DNA of 64,000 bases from CAZWBR01 sp964632305 (GCA_964632305.1 CAZWBR010000019.1:1-64000), one strand, 5' to 3'. Positions 8,072 through 17,014 are shown, numbered from the stretch's first letter. Program-made: numbers and translations. The notes: generated by a model not told the origin, from the sequence alone.

Positions 8072-8865
8072 CTACCCCAGCCGTTCCCGGATGCCGGCCA
8101 TCTCCTTCTTTAGGTTCTCCAGTTTTTGCTCGACGCGCGAAAGCGATGAGGCCTCCGGTATCTGCGACGAGATATAATGAATAAACTTCCAGATCTCTCT
8201 GATCTCGCTTGCCGGGGATCGTAAGGGGCATAGTCGGGGTTGGTCGAGATCATCCGCAGACACTGGCGACTCTTCAGCTCGTTCCTGACCTGTTTGAAAA
8301 CCAGCCCGTCGTTTAGTGTCAGGACCACGTAACGCTCGTCATCTTTCACATCGTGCCAGTCCTGTACAAATTCACCCGTCACCCACGCCCCATTGGGGAT
8401 CGGCAGCATCGAATCGCCGTTGATCTGGAACGTCCGGTATTTCCGCTCATGCGATAAAAAAGGGAGCTGAAAGACCGGCAACTCGGAAATATACTCCGGA
8501 TCGGCATAGCCGTTCAGATAACCCGCTTTCGCCTTCTCCGACACCAGCTCAATATTATCGCGGTTCTGCCGGTCGACCGTGGTGGCCAGCACACGGAGCT
8601 GACTTCCCTTGATCAGTACATCCTGCCCGTGCTCCAGTTGGTAGAGCTGGCTCTCGCGCAACTGTCCCAGATCAACCCGTAGCAGGGTATCGACCGCCAC
8701 CTGGAAATAGTCCGACAGGGCCAGCAGTCCCGGGATGGTGGGCCATGAAATTCCGTTCTCATAGTTGTTCAGTGTCGACCGCTTCAGTCCCAGGGCCGTA
8801 GCGATCTCGTCCTGGGTGCGACTGCGCCGTTTACGCAAAAATTTGAGGTTCGAAGCGAAATACAT
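8072..8865 (-). pseudogene. XRE/S24 LexA-like repressor, frameshifted near the 3' end
   Basis: The N-terminus (residues 1-60) is an XRE helix-turn-helix (TQDEIATALGLKRSTLNNYE). The middle has a LexA-type self-cleavage site (AKAGYLNGY, Ala-Gly). The peptidase S24 domain has the catalytic Ser in INGDSM and the Lys in VFKQVRN. From about 8217 the reading changes frame. The expected family ending (EIREIWKFIHYISSQIPE, then a coiled tail to 8072) is in the other frame, and one missing C in the C4 run (plus-strand G4 at 8214-8217) joins them. Without correction the protein has an Arg-rich nonsense tail and ends at 8110. It is divergent from dinB, and is probably the damage-sensing repressor of that cassette. 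Confidence 0.8.
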
Positions 8866-8885
8866 CTTGCTTTTTTGCTAAAAAA

Positions 8886-8925
8886 TGATTATAATGTAAT
8901 CCGAATAATGATTATATAATAATCA
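8886..8925. promoter_or_regulatory. Paired palindromic operator between repressor and dinB
   Basis: The right site is a perfect 7-3-7 inverted repeat, TGATTAT-ATA-ATAATCA (8909-8925). The left site, TGATTAT-AAT-GTAATCC (8886-8902), is the same with two mismatches in one arm. The centres are 23 bp apart, about two helical turns, so two repressor dimers could sit on the same DNA face. It lies 20-60 bp upstream of the repressor start and 108 bp before dinB. Confidence 0.65.
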
Positions 8926-9033
8926 AATTTACGGATTATTCCTTAAATAGCAATACTGGAAGCGCATGATTTTACGAAAAAAATCAATTCGGGTCCTGAA
9001 GAAGGAGCATTAAACAGGGGAAAGGACAAAACG

Positions 9034-10218
9034 ATGAACTTACAGAACCGCACCATAGTACACCTCGATCTCGACACCTTTTTCGTGTCGGTCGAGCGGC
9101 TGATGGACCCCGGGCTGGCGGGGCAGCCGGTGATCATCGGTGGTCTCTCCGACCGGGGCGTCGTGGCCAGTTGCAGCTACGAAGCCCGCAAGTTTGGCGT
9201 CCACTCGGCCATGCCGATGCGGATGGCGCTGAACCTTTGCCGCGACGCGAAAATCATCCGGGGCGATATGGACCTCTACACCAAATACTCCCGGCTGGTG
9301 ACCGATGTGATAGCCGACCAGGCGCCGGTGTACGAGAAAGCCTCCATCGACGAGCATTACATCGACATCTCGGGAATGGATCGTTTCTTCGGTTCCTACC
9401 AGTGGAGCCACGAACTGCGCGACCGCATCATCCGCGAAACGGGGCTGCCCATCTCGTTCGGGCTCTCGGTCAATAAAACAGTCTCGAAGATCGCCACCGG
9501 CGAGGCCAAACCCAACGGCGAAAAGGAGGTGCCTGGCGATCTGGTGCAGCCCTTTCTGAACCCGTTGTCGATCCGCAAGATCCCGATGATCGGCGATAAG
9601 ACCTACCAGTTGCTCCGCTCGATGGGTGTCTCCACCATCCAAACCCTTAGCGCCATTCCGCCCGAGATGATGGAGAATGTGCTGGGCAAGTCGGGTATTG
9701 AGATCTGGCGGCGTGCCAACGGCATCGATTTCAGCCCAGTAATCCCCTACTCCGAGGAAAAGTCAATCAGCACCGAGCGCACCTTCGAGACCGACACCAT
9801 CGATGTACAGATGCTCGAGCGGCTCCTCACCGCGATGGTCGAAAAGCTGGCCTTCAAGATGCGGAAAAACCAGAAGCTGGCCTCGGTAGTCACCGTCAAG
9901 ATTCGTTACGCCAACTACGACACCCATACCCTGCAAAAAAAGATCGCCTATACCTCGTTCGACCATGTGTTGATGGATACGGCCCGCGAACTGTTTCGCA
10001 GGCTCTACGAACGACGTATGCTGATCCGCCTGATCGGCGTCAAACTGGGAGGACTGATCAGCGGGGCTCAACAGCTCGACCTGTTCGACAATAACGAGAA
10101 GATGGTTAAGCTCTACCTCTCGATGGATAAGATCAGGCTCCGCTTCGGCTCCGGATCGGTCCGCCGTGCCTCCGGCTTCGAAAACCGCCCCCTCCCGATC
10201 CGTAACCCTCAAGCCTGA
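9034..10218 (+). CDS. dinB: Y-family DNA polymerase (DinB / Pol IV-like)
   Basis: A 394-residue translesion polymerase. The first catalytic Asp lies in HLDLDTFFVSVE (residues 10-21), and the Asp-Glu pair in SIDEHYIDISG (about 103-113), where His replaces the usual Ala or Leu after DE. The helix-hairpin-helix (IPMIGDKTYQLLRSMGV) and little-finger domain follow. The C-terminus has QQLDLFDNNEKM, resembling a clamp-binding QxxLF motif. It lies 44 nt upstream of a DnaE-type polymerase and opposite an S24 repressor, a layout that implies SOS-like induction. The region is much richer in GC than its surroundings. Confidence 0.93.
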   Translation: MNLQNRTIVHLDLDTFFVSVERLMDPGLAGQPVIIGGLSDRGVVASCSYEARKFGVHSAMPMRMALNLCRDAKIIRGDMDLYTKYSRLVTDVIADQAPVYEKASIDEHYIDISGMDRFFGSYQWSHELRDRIIRETGLPISFGLSVNKTVSKIATGEAKPNGEKEVPGDLVQPFLNPLSIRKIPMIGDKTYQLLRSMGVSTIQTLSAIPPEMMENVLGKSGIEIWRRANGIDFSPVIPYSEEKSISTERTFETDTIDVQMLERLLTAMVEKLAFKMRKNQKLASVVTVKIRYANYDTHTLQKKIAYTSFDHVLMDTARELFRRLYERRMLIRLIGVKLGGLISGAQQLDLFDNNEKMVKLYLSMDKIRLRFGSGSVRRASGFENRPLPIRNPQA

Positions 10219-10262
10219 TTGACACATCGTCAATCGTAAATAGTCAATAGTCAATCATCAAG

Positions 10263-13202
10263 ATGTTCATCAACGCCCACTCCTATTACAGCCTCCGCTA
10301 CGGAACCCTCAGCATCGACGACCTGCTCGGCATCGCCCTCGCCAATGGTGTGGAAACCCTGGCCCTGACCGATATCAACACCACGATGGGTATTCCTGAA
10401 TTCATCAAAAAAGCCACGGAGAAAGGGATCAAACCGTTGGCCGGATGCGAGTTCCGCAATGGTGACCGGCTGCTTTACCTGGCGCTGGCCCGCGACCGTG
10501 AAGGGCTGAAAGAGATCAATGATTGGCTCACCCGGCATAACCTCGAAAAAAAAGAGTTTCCCGAAACGGCTCCCGACTTCAGCCAGGTTTTCGTCGTTTA
10601 TCCTTTCGGGAAGAAGCTGAATACAGAACTATCGGACAACGAACGGATTGGCATTCGCCCCGACGAAGTAAATAAACTGCTCACCTCTCCCTGGCGCGAT
10701 AAGCTGCATCGACTGGTGGCGCTGCAACCGGTCACCTTCCGCGATGACCGCGACTGGTTCCTGCACAAAAGCCTTCGGGCCATCGATCACAACACACTAA
10801 TCAGTAAGCTGGAAGCCGATCAATTCTCTCCTCCCGCCGAACAGTTGCTCCCGCGGGAGCAACTCCGGCAACTCTTCGACCGTTACCCCGAAATCGCGGA
10901 AAACACCCGGCAGTTGCTTCAGTCCTGTTCCATCTCAATGGATTTTAAATCCGTTAAAAACAAAAAAGTATTCACCCAATCGGCCTACGACGATAAACTG
11001 TTGCTGGAAAAGCTGGCGCTCGACGGGATGATCTACCGCTACGGGCCCAATAACCCGGAGGCTTTGCGGCGCATCCGCCACGAGTTGGAGATTATCCACA
11101 ACATGGGATTCTCTTCCTATTTCCTCATTGCCTGGGATATTATCCGTTACAGCCTGTCGCGCGGTTTCTACCACGTCGGGAGGGGCAGCGGGGCCAACAG
11201 CATCGTCGCTTACTGCCTGAAAATAACCGATGTCGACCCCATTCAACTCAACCTCTATTTCGAACGGTTTCTCAATCCCCGCCGCACCAGTCCTCCCGAT
11301 TTCGATATCGACTATTCGTGGCGCGACCGCGAAGAGGTCCAGGACTACATCTTCAAACGGTATGGCCGCGAACACACCGCGCTGCTGGGGGCTACTTCCA
11401 CCTTCCGCGACCGTTCCATCTACCGCGAGCTGGGCAAAGTCTTCGGTCTGCCAAAGAACGAGATCGACCTGCTGGTCAATTCGCCCGACGACGACCTGGT
11501 GAAAAACGATATCACCGCCCTGATCTGCTCGATGGCCAAACAGGTGACCGATTTTCCCAACCTGCGCAGCATCCACGCCGGAGGCATCCTGATCTCGGAA
11601 GAGCCGATCACCTACTATACCGCCCTCGATCTTCCCCCGAAAGGGTTCCCCACCACGCAATGGGACATGTATATGGCCGAAGAGCTGGGATTCGAAAAGC
11701 TCGATATCCTGAGCCAGCGGGGTATCGGCCACATCAAAGAGGCGGTCGATATCGTCCGCGCCAATTGCGGCGAAGTGATCGATATCCATCGCGTCGACCT
11801 GTTCTTTCAGGACGAACAGGTGAAGCATCAGCTCCGCACCGGAGAGACCAACGGCTGTTTCTACATCGAGAGCCCGGCCATGCGGGGACTGCTGAAAAAG
11901 CTGCATTGCGACAACTACCTTACTTTGGTGGCGGCCAGCTCCATCATCCGCCCCGGCGTAGCCAAATCGGGCATGATGCGCGAATATATCCAGCGGTTCC
12001 ACCACCCCGACCGGATCAAGTACCTCCACCCGGTGATGAAGGAACAGTTGGAAGAAACCTACGGCGTGATGGTTTACCAGGAGGATGTGATCAAGGTGGC
12101 CCACCATTTTGCCGGGCTCGATCTGGCCGAAGCCGATGTGCTGCGCCGGGCCATGAGCGGTAAATTCCGCTCCAAAGCCGAGTTTCAGCGTATCGAAGAG
12201 AAATATTTCAGCAATTGCCGCGAGAAAGGTTATCCCGACGAGATCAGCCGCGAAGTATGGCGACAGATCGAATCGTTCGCCGGATACTCCTTCTCGAAAG
12301 CCCATTCGGCTTCCTATGCCGTCGAAAGCTTCCAGAGCCTCTACCTGAAGGCCCACTACCCGCGCGAATTCATGGTGGCCGTGATCAATAACTTCGGCGG
12401 CTTCTACCGTTCGTGGGTCTATTTCAACGAAGCCAAACGTTGCGGGGCGGAGATCGAACTGCCCTGCGTCAACTACAGCCTGAATGAAACCCGGATTATC
12501 GGTTCTAAAATCTATACAGGCTTTATTCACGTGCAAAACTTCGAGCAAAACATCACCAACCAGATAATTACTGAACGCGATCATAACGGCCCCTTCCGTT
12601 CGCTGCCCGATTTTGTCGATCGTGTACCCGTCACCAAAGAGCAACTGACCATCCTGATCCGGCTGGGCGCCTTCCGCTTCTGCGGGAAAAGTAAAGCCCA
12701 ACTGCTTTGGGAAGCTTACTCGCTACTCATCAAGCCGGTGGCAACAATCCGAAGCAACGCCATCTTCGAGCCCGAGGCGAAGGAATACCGGCTGCCCCAG
12801 CTCGAAAATTCGGTACTGGGCGATGCCTACGACGAGATTGAGCTGTTAGGTTTCCCCGTCACCATCAGCCCTTTCGAGATGCTGGAAACCAGCTTCAGGG
12901 GCGAAGTTTTTGCCAAAGAGATGATGGCCAACGTGGGCCGGACCGTGCGGATGCTGGGGCGTCTGGTCACCATTAAATATGTCCCGACCGTTCGCAAAGA
13001 GATCATGCATTTCGGCACCTTCATCGATATTCACGGCGAATTTTTCGATACCGTACATTTTCCCCCTTCGCTAAAGAACTACCCCTTCCGCGGCGACGGC
13101 ATTTATCTGCTTTTGGGGAAAATTGTCGAGGAGTTTGGCTTTCCTTCGCTCGAAGTGGTAAAAATGGCCAAAATGTCCTTCAAACCCAATCCCAAAGCGT
13201 GA
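10263..13202 (+). CDS. Short DnaE-type DNA polymerase III alpha (error-prone, DnaE2-like)
   Basis: A 979-residue C-family polymerase, shorter than replicative DnaE (about 1160 or more). The N-terminal PHP domain is degenerate: AHSYYS is kept, but the usual LTDH reads LTDIN (about residues 36-40), so its metal site is probably dead. The polymerase centre is intact, with PDFDIDYSW (about 345-353) providing two catalytic Asp residues, and the later GRGSGANS and FSKAHSASYA blocks are present. The C-terminus ends soon after the OB fold, so the tau-binding tail is missing. Together with dinB and the S24 repressor it looks like a translesion cassette analogous to ImuB-DnaE2. Confidence 0.88.
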   Translation: MFINAHSYYSLRYGTLSIDDLLGIALANGVETLALTDINTTMGIPEFIKKATEKGIKPLAGCEFRNGDRLLYLALARDREGLKEINDWLTRHNLEKKEFPETAPDFSQVFVVYPFGKKLNTELSDNERIGIRPDEVNKLLTSPWRDKLHRLVALQPVTFRDDRDWFLHKSLRAIDHNTLISKLEADQFSPPAEQLLPREQLRQLFDRYPEIAENTRQLLQSCSISMDFKSVKNKKVFTQSAYDDKLLLEKLALDGMIYRYGPNNPEALRRIRHELEIIHNMGFSSYFLIAWDIIRYSLSRGFYHVGRGSGANSIVAYCLKITDVDPIQLNLYFERFLNPRRTSPPDFDIDYSWRDREEVQDYIFKRYGREHTALLGATSTFRDRSIYRELGKVFGLPKNEIDLLVNSPDDDLVKNDITALICSMAKQVTDFPNLRSIHAGGILISEEPITYYTALDLPPKGFPTTQWDMYMAEELGFEKLDILSQRGIGHIKEAVDIVRANCGEVIDIHRVDLFFQDEQVKHQLRTGETNGCFYIESPAMRGLLKKLHCDNYLTLVAASSIIRPGVAKSGMMREYIQRFHHPDRIKYLHPVMKEQLEETYGVMVYQEDVIKVAHHFAGLDLAEADVLRRAMSGKFRSKAEFQRIEEKYFSNCREKGYPDEISREVWRQIESFAGYSFSKAHSASYAVESFQSLYLKAHYPREFMVAVINNFGGFYRSWVYFNEAKRCGAEIELPCVNYSLNETRIIGSKIYTGFIHVQNFEQNITNQIITERDHNGPFRSLPDFVDRVPVTKEQLTILIRLGAFRFCGKSKAQLLWEAYSLLIKPVATIRSNAIFEPEAKEYRLPQLENSVLGDAYDEIELLGFPVTISPFEMLETSFRGEVFAKEMMANVGRTVRMLGRLVTIKYVPTVRKEIMHFGTFIDIHGEFFDTVHFPPSLKNYPFRGDGIYLLLGKIVEEFGFPSLEVVKMAKMSFKPNPKA

Positions 13203-13270
13203 GTAAACATATGACCGGAGCAATTCTCCCCTATTGAATCCCTGACGGTTCAAACAGGGGGCAAACCCGG

Positions 13271-13341
13271 GGTATCTGTACTGTTTCTGTACAGTTTCTG
13301 TATAGTTTCTGTATTATAGGGTACAGATACTACACAGAAAT
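13271..13341. repeat. 11-bp-period inverted repeat, copy 1
   Basis: Tandem units of about 11 bp (TTTCTGTACAG, TTTCTGTATAG, TTTCTGTATTA) are flanked by the inverted pair GTATCTGTAC (13272-13281) and GTACAGATAC (13321-13330). They sit in the 335-base gene-free stretch 13203-13537 after the DnaE gene; nothing else is recognised there. Confidence 0.65.
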
Positions 13342-13537
13342 CACCTTGAAAATAAGCTTAAAGTCCGGTGATGGTCCGTTTCTGAAGAGGCGAAGAGAAA
13401 GATTTAACCGAAAGTAAAATTCCAGTACCAGGAAGAGGAAATGGTACAAGACAATCCGACGATCACGGCACATTGAGAGAGGAGAACTTAAGTAGCCGAA
13501 GGATAGTCCCCAGGCCAGGAGAACCGGAATCGGTTCT

Positions 13538-13771
13538 CTACTTTTTAGAGATGGTACGAAAGAGCAGATAAAGGGCCAGAAAGGCGGTCAGAAGGGTAAA
13601 GAGCAAGGTAAAAACGGGGAATTTCAATTGGAGCACCTTGTCGAGCCTGGCTCCACCAATCACCCCGAGCAGGACCATGACCACCATCTGAAGAATCAGA
13701 TTGAAATACAACAGGTAAGTCTTATAAAAGGACAATCTGCCCGAATGGTCATCGGGTTTCTTTTTTATCAT
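13538..13771 (-). CDS. AtpZ/AtpI-family membrane protein
   Basis: A 77-residue protein with two transmembrane helices separated by a short loop, LLGVIGGARLDKVLQLKFP, the layout of ATP synthase-associated AtpZ/AtpI proteins. The ATG at 13771 is preferred to one at 13798, because a -7 element (TATTTTTG on the minus strand, 13796-13803) covers the upstream codon. AtpZ proteins are proposed to help c-ring assembly or ion entry. No ATP synthase genes are in this window, so the link is by family only. Confidence 0.7.
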   Translation of the reverse strand: MIKKKPDDHSGRLSFYKTYLLYFNLILQMVVMVLLGVIGGARLDKVLQLKFPVFTLLFTLLTAFLALYLLFRTISKK

Positions 13772-13822
13772 CGGGGGTAGTAAGTGGGCAAATAACAAAA
13801 ATATGATCTATCCGAAGTAGAA

Positions 13823-14515
13823 TCAAATAATTTGTTTCATCTCAGCCGTTTTGAATATCAGATCACAAATCTCATCAATACTCATATTCATACAATTAAA
13901 GACCAGATGATAATTGACCTGATCCTCCTCATTTCCTTTAAAATAATCCCGGAACCTGGCTCTTTGCTCATCGATTTTAAGCACATAATTTTTGGCATCG
14001 TCGAAGGAAATATTTCTCCTGCGACTGATAATCACGGTCTTCCAACTTAATGGGGCAACGAGTTTGATGTGCAGGGCTTTGGAGATATCCCCGGCAATGG
14101 ACGCGCTTCCGCGCCCAACGATTACGGCATTTCCTTCAACGGCAATATTGCGGATCACATCGTGAATGACCTTTCGAACCTTATTGTTATTGATGTAATA
14201 TTTTTCGGTAAAAGAGGCTACTATTTCCTGAATCAGGCTGTAATCGTCCGAAGCCATCAGCTCTTTCACCTTTTCCGGGTGAATCTTCAGTTCCTGTGAG
14301 GCGAGGTTAAGAATCTCCTTGTTAACCCACCTCCATTCATAATTTTTACCTGACTCTTTGAGCTTTTTATTGATCCTGTCGGTCAACATTTGGGCGATCA
14401 GACTGCCATGGCAGCCACATTCTCTGGAGATTGTGATTACAGGCCCTGGTTCAGCATGTTTTGAAACCGGCCTCTCCAGTCTCTCATTCATGTATTTAAG
14501 CAGAAGGTTATTCAT
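13823..14515 (-). CDS. Cytidylate-kinase-like protein
   Basis: A 230-residue protein of the cytidylate-kinase-like (AAK/Cmk2) family. The family start PVITISRECGCHGSLIAQML (about residues 25-44) replaces a classical Walker A, since it has SREyGsGG-like spacing without the GKS. Later blocks AVIVGRGSASIAGD and the Arg-rich lid ISRRRNIS are typical. Its natural substrate is not known; true CMP kinase is a different family. It has no tight operon partners, with 51 nt to the AtpZ-like gene downstream. Confidence 0.75.
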   Translation of the reverse strand: MNNLLLKYMNERLERPVSKHAEPGPVITISRECGCHGSLIAQMLTDRINKKLKESGKNYEWRWVNKEILNLASQELKIHPEKVKELMASDDYSLIQEIVASFTEKYYINNNKVRKVIHDVIRNIAVEGNAVIVGRGSASIAGDISKALHIKLVAPLSWKTVIISRRRNISFDDAKNYVLKIDEQRARFRDYFKGNEEDQVNYHLVFNCMNMSIDEICDLIFKTAEMKQII

Positions 14516-14643
14516 AACAATTAAAGATAACTGTTAATACTGTATTAAAGTTAAGCAAAATATCATAAATCTATTGAATTATTCAAATTAATTTGTTGAT
14601 TTATGTAATTTAATTGAGAATTTTCATTTTAAAAAATTGAGTT

Positions 14644-14982
14644 ATGGCAGTATTCAAATTTGGAGAAATGCCTTCTGAAATTGTAAAGGAAGGGGTCAGT
14701 CGAAAGATTGTCCATCTTGACAGATTAATGACCGTATTAATAGAATTCACGAATGGACCATGGGAGAGTGCCGATCCGTTTCATTCTCATCCGCATGAAC
14801 AGACCAGCTACATCGCTGAAGGAGAGATACTATTCTATTGTGAAGGGGAAGCGGAGGAGCATCTGGTTGCCGGGGATATGTTTTATGTTCCTTCCGGGAA
14901 AAAACACACCATCAAGGTTTTAACCCGAAAGGCTCGTCTGATCGATAATTTTTCGCCGATCAGGGAAGACTTTTTGAAATAA
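14644..14982 (+). CDS. Cupin-domain protein
   Basis: A 112-residue single-domain cupin. Motif 1 is FHSHPHEQTSYIAEGE (metal-binding His and Glu, about residues 42-57) and motif 2 is GDMFYVPSGKKHT (about 79-91). Small cupins of this kind bind a divalent metal and sense or modify small molecules. The actual ligand is unknown. The gene is monocistronic and followed by a strong hairpin shared with tRNA-Pro. Confidence 0.8.
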   Translation: MAVFKFGEMPSEIVKEGVSRKIVHLDRLMTVLIEFTNGPWESADPFHSHPHEQTSYIAEGEILFYCEGEAEEHLVAGDMFYVPSGKKHTIKVLTRKARLIDNFSPIREDFLK

Positions 14983-14986
14983 AAAA

Positions 14987-15015
14987 GAAGCCACAGGTTT
15001 TAACCATGTGGCTTC
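14987..15015. terminator. Bidirectional terminator, cupin / tRNA-Pro
   Basis: Stem GAAGCCAC/GTGGCTTC with a 13-nt loop. The plus-strand A6 before it makes a T6 tract for minus-strand transcripts, so it best ends the tRNA-Pro transcript. Confidence 0.75.
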
Positions 15016-15043
15016 TTCCATTAATTTTTACCCCTCTTTCGAT

Positions 15044-15120
<77 letters not shown>

Positions 15121-15254
15121 GTTATTATTTTTAATAACGGCGGCAAAGGTAACATCTTTTCAAAAAACGACAAATCCTTTGCCGCTAAATTTTAAAAATG
15201 TTTAATTAACGATTGGAGCAAGACCAGATTGCCCTTCCAAACTTAATCAATTCT

Positions 15255-16070
15255 CTAATTTACACGTTTCAGGGAGGTAAAACAGATTAGCAGCAGACCG
15301 GCCCCCATCAACATCCCGTTGATAAGGTAACTTGCAGGATCGCCGGGGCGAATGACCGTAAGGTTTTCAAGATCAGCACAATAAATAACAGACAGGTAAA
15401 CCAGTCCATTATGAATGGCATGGCCGCCGATGCAAGCAAGGACAGATCCGGTTCGGATCCTCACCCACCCCAGGATCAACCCAAGCAGGAAGGTTGCCGG
15501 GAATTGCCACGGATTAAGATGGAATAATGCGAAGAGAAGAGCCGAAAAGAAAATGGCCCGGGAAGCTGTATAGTTATGACTAAACCCGGTCATTATGGCA
15601 CCCCGGAAAATCAACTCTTCAACCACCGGTGCAATAACCACGATACGAACGACACCACTCCAGACTCCAAGATCGGAATCGAAAAGTCTGGCAAACATCT
15701 CCATAAACCATGTAGGGGGTGGGATTACCCGATCGAGTTGCAGGCTTATTTCGTTCAGAAAAAACTGAAGTCCGGCAAAAGTCAGCACCATCGAAGGAAG
15801 GATTAACAGGTTAAAGCTCCGAATGGGGAAAACCTTAGTTAACGGGAGGCCAGAAAAGCGATAGCCCAGAAAGAGGATAAAAATCGTCGAACCGAAGAAA
15901 ACGGGTATTTTGATCCAAGGTTCGTAAAGCCAATCGGTCCCATGCTGATAATCGTATAATGCCAGCGGAAAATCGATGATTGTTTGAATGAAAATATAGA
16001 CCACAATCAGGTTGGCCGCTTGCCAAAAAGTTGGATAGATCTTTTCTTGATCTTGATGATATAGTGCCAA
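15255..16070 (-). CDS. CPBP-family intramembrane metalloprotease
   Basis: A 271-residue membrane protein with about seven or eight hydrophobic segments. The CAAX/Abi motifs are present: VVEELIFRGAI (EExxxR, the catalytic Glu pair), then FALFHLNPWQ (FxxxH) and GGHAIHNGL (HxxxN). This intramembrane glutamic/metal protease family acts on prenylated or other membrane substrates. In bacteria it is often tied to bacteriocin maturation or immunity. No bacteriocin gene is seen nearby. It is transcribed alone, divergent from the ribosomal protein operon. Confidence 0.85.
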   Translation of the reverse strand: MALYHQDQEKIYPTFWQAANLIVVYIFIQTIIDFPLALYDYQHGTDWLYEPWIKIPVFFGSTIFILFLGYRFSGLPLTKVFPIRSFNLLILPSMVLTFAGLQFFLNEISLQLDRVIPPPTWFMEMFARLFDSDLGVWSGVVRIVVIAPVVEELIFRGAIMTGFSHNYTASRAIFFSALLFALFHLNPWQFPATFLLGLILGWVRIRTGSVLACIGGHAIHNGLVYLSVIYCADLENLTVIRPGDPASYLINGMLMGAGLLLICFTSLKRVN

Positions 16071-16310
16071 AACAGTTTTTTTATTTTCAAAAGTAAATAA
16101 TCGGGAGAATAATCTAATGTTCCCAATACAAAAAAATGTTTACGGATTAAAAATAAGTCATTGATTTATTGCATTCAATCCTCAAAAAAGGAGATAAAAG
16201 CGGGATCCGCAACTGTACATATGATTAAAATGATTATATTTGTCTGATTTTAAGCAAAAAAGAAATTTTAAGTTTTATCTTAAAATCTTCTGAGAAAATT
16301 AGATGCAAAG

Positions 16311-16342
16311 TTTGATTATTTAAAGTAAAAGTAGTTACTTTG
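16311..16342 (+). promoter_or_regulatory. Promoter of the rpmB operon
   Basis: TTTG (16311-16314) and TTACTTTG (16335-16342, one mismatch to TAnnTTTG) are separated by 20 nt, matching the Bacteroidetes -33/-7 layout. The start codon of rpmB follows 45 nt later. The rest of the 16071-16387 gap is AT-rich with nothing else recognised. Confidence 0.6.
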
Positions 16343-16387
16343 CGAACTGTTTGAAAAATGTAGGTCAGAAGTTAAAAAATACTCAAA

Positions 16388-16630
16388 ATGTCGAGAGTTT
16401 GTCAAATAACCGGTAAAAAAGTGATGGTTGGGAACAACGTATCCCACTCAAAACGAAGGACCAAAAGGAAGTTCATGGTGAACATCTTCACCAAGCGTTT
16501 TTATGTACCTGAAGAAGACAGGTGGATAAAACTCAATGTTTCAGCCGCAGGGTTGAGAACCATTAATAAAAACGGCCTTGCTGCTACGCTGAAAGATGCT
16601 AAAGCAAAAGGTTATATTGAAAATATTTAA
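16388..16630 (+). CDS. rpmB: 50S ribosomal protein L28
   Basis: An 80-residue protein with the L28 signature MSRVCQITGKKVMVGNNVSH, followed by SKRRTKRKFMVNI and the basic core. It binds 23S rRNA near the exit side of the large subunit. It heads a tight cluster with L33 and a DUF4295 protein (14 and 8 nt gaps), the usual Bacteroidetes arrangement, and is driven by the promoter just upstream. Confidence 0.97.
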   Translation: MSRVCQITGKKVMVGNNVSHSKRRTKRKFMVNIFTKRFYVPEEDRWIKLNVSAAGLRTINKNGLAATLKDAKAKGYIENI

Positions 16631-16644
16631 TTAGTTACTGAACC

Positions 16645-16827
16645 ATGGCAAAGAAAGGTAACCGAGTACAAGTCATCTTGGAATGTACCGAGCATAAAGC
16701 AACAGGTATTCCCGGCACATCCCGTTATGTGACTAAGAAGAACCGGAAAAATACACCGGAACGTCTTGAACTGAAAAAATATAACCCGATTCTTAAAAGA
16801 GTAACCGTACACCGGGAAATTAAATAA
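16645..16827 (+). CDS. rpmG: 50S ribosomal protein L33
   Basis: A 60-residue basic protein: MAKKGNRVQVILECTEHKAT, later SRYVTKKNRKNTPERLELKK and YNPILKRVTVHREIK, all typical L33. It has only one Cys (ECTEH) and lacks the CxxC zinc pairs, so it is the zinc-independent (C-) type. It is second in the rpmB operon. Confidence 0.96.
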   Translation: MAKKGNRVQVILECTEHKATGIPGTSRYVTKKNRKNTPERLELKKYNPILKRVTVHREIK

Positions 16828-16835
16828 TTTGAACT

Positions 16836-16991
16836 ATGGCAAAGAAAGTAGTTGCATCGCTTCAAAAAGGTGCCGGAAAAGGATATTCCAAAGTAATCAA
16901 AATGGTCAAGTCGGAAAAGACCGGCGCTTACACTTTTGTTGAGGAAGTTGTTCCTAATGACAATGTTAAGGACTATTTTGCAAAGAAGTAA
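16836..16991 (+). CDS. DUF4295 protein
   Basis: A 51-residue basic protein: MAKKVVASLQKGAGKGYSKV, then IKMVKSEKTGAYTFVEE and an ending DNVKDYFAKK. This small family is found in Bacteroidetes directly after L28 and L33 and is thought, on that basis, to be ribosome-associated. The gene is third in the operon, 8 nt after rpmG, and ends before a terminator. Confidence 0.88.
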   Translation: MAKKVVASLQKGAGKGYSKVIKMVKSEKTGAYTFVEEVVPNDNVKDYFAKK

Positions 16992-17014
16992 TTCATTTTT
17001 TTGAATAATTAGGG

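Noticed and set aside
9040..9642. 200-residue minus-strand reading frame in dinB
   Set aside because: Shadow of dinB, with biased His/Asp-rich composition and no motifs.
10935..12701. 588-residue minus-strand reading frame inside the DnaE gene
   Set aside because: A shadow caused by the GC-rich codon pattern of the DnaE gene; no family features, and the plus-strand gene is certain.
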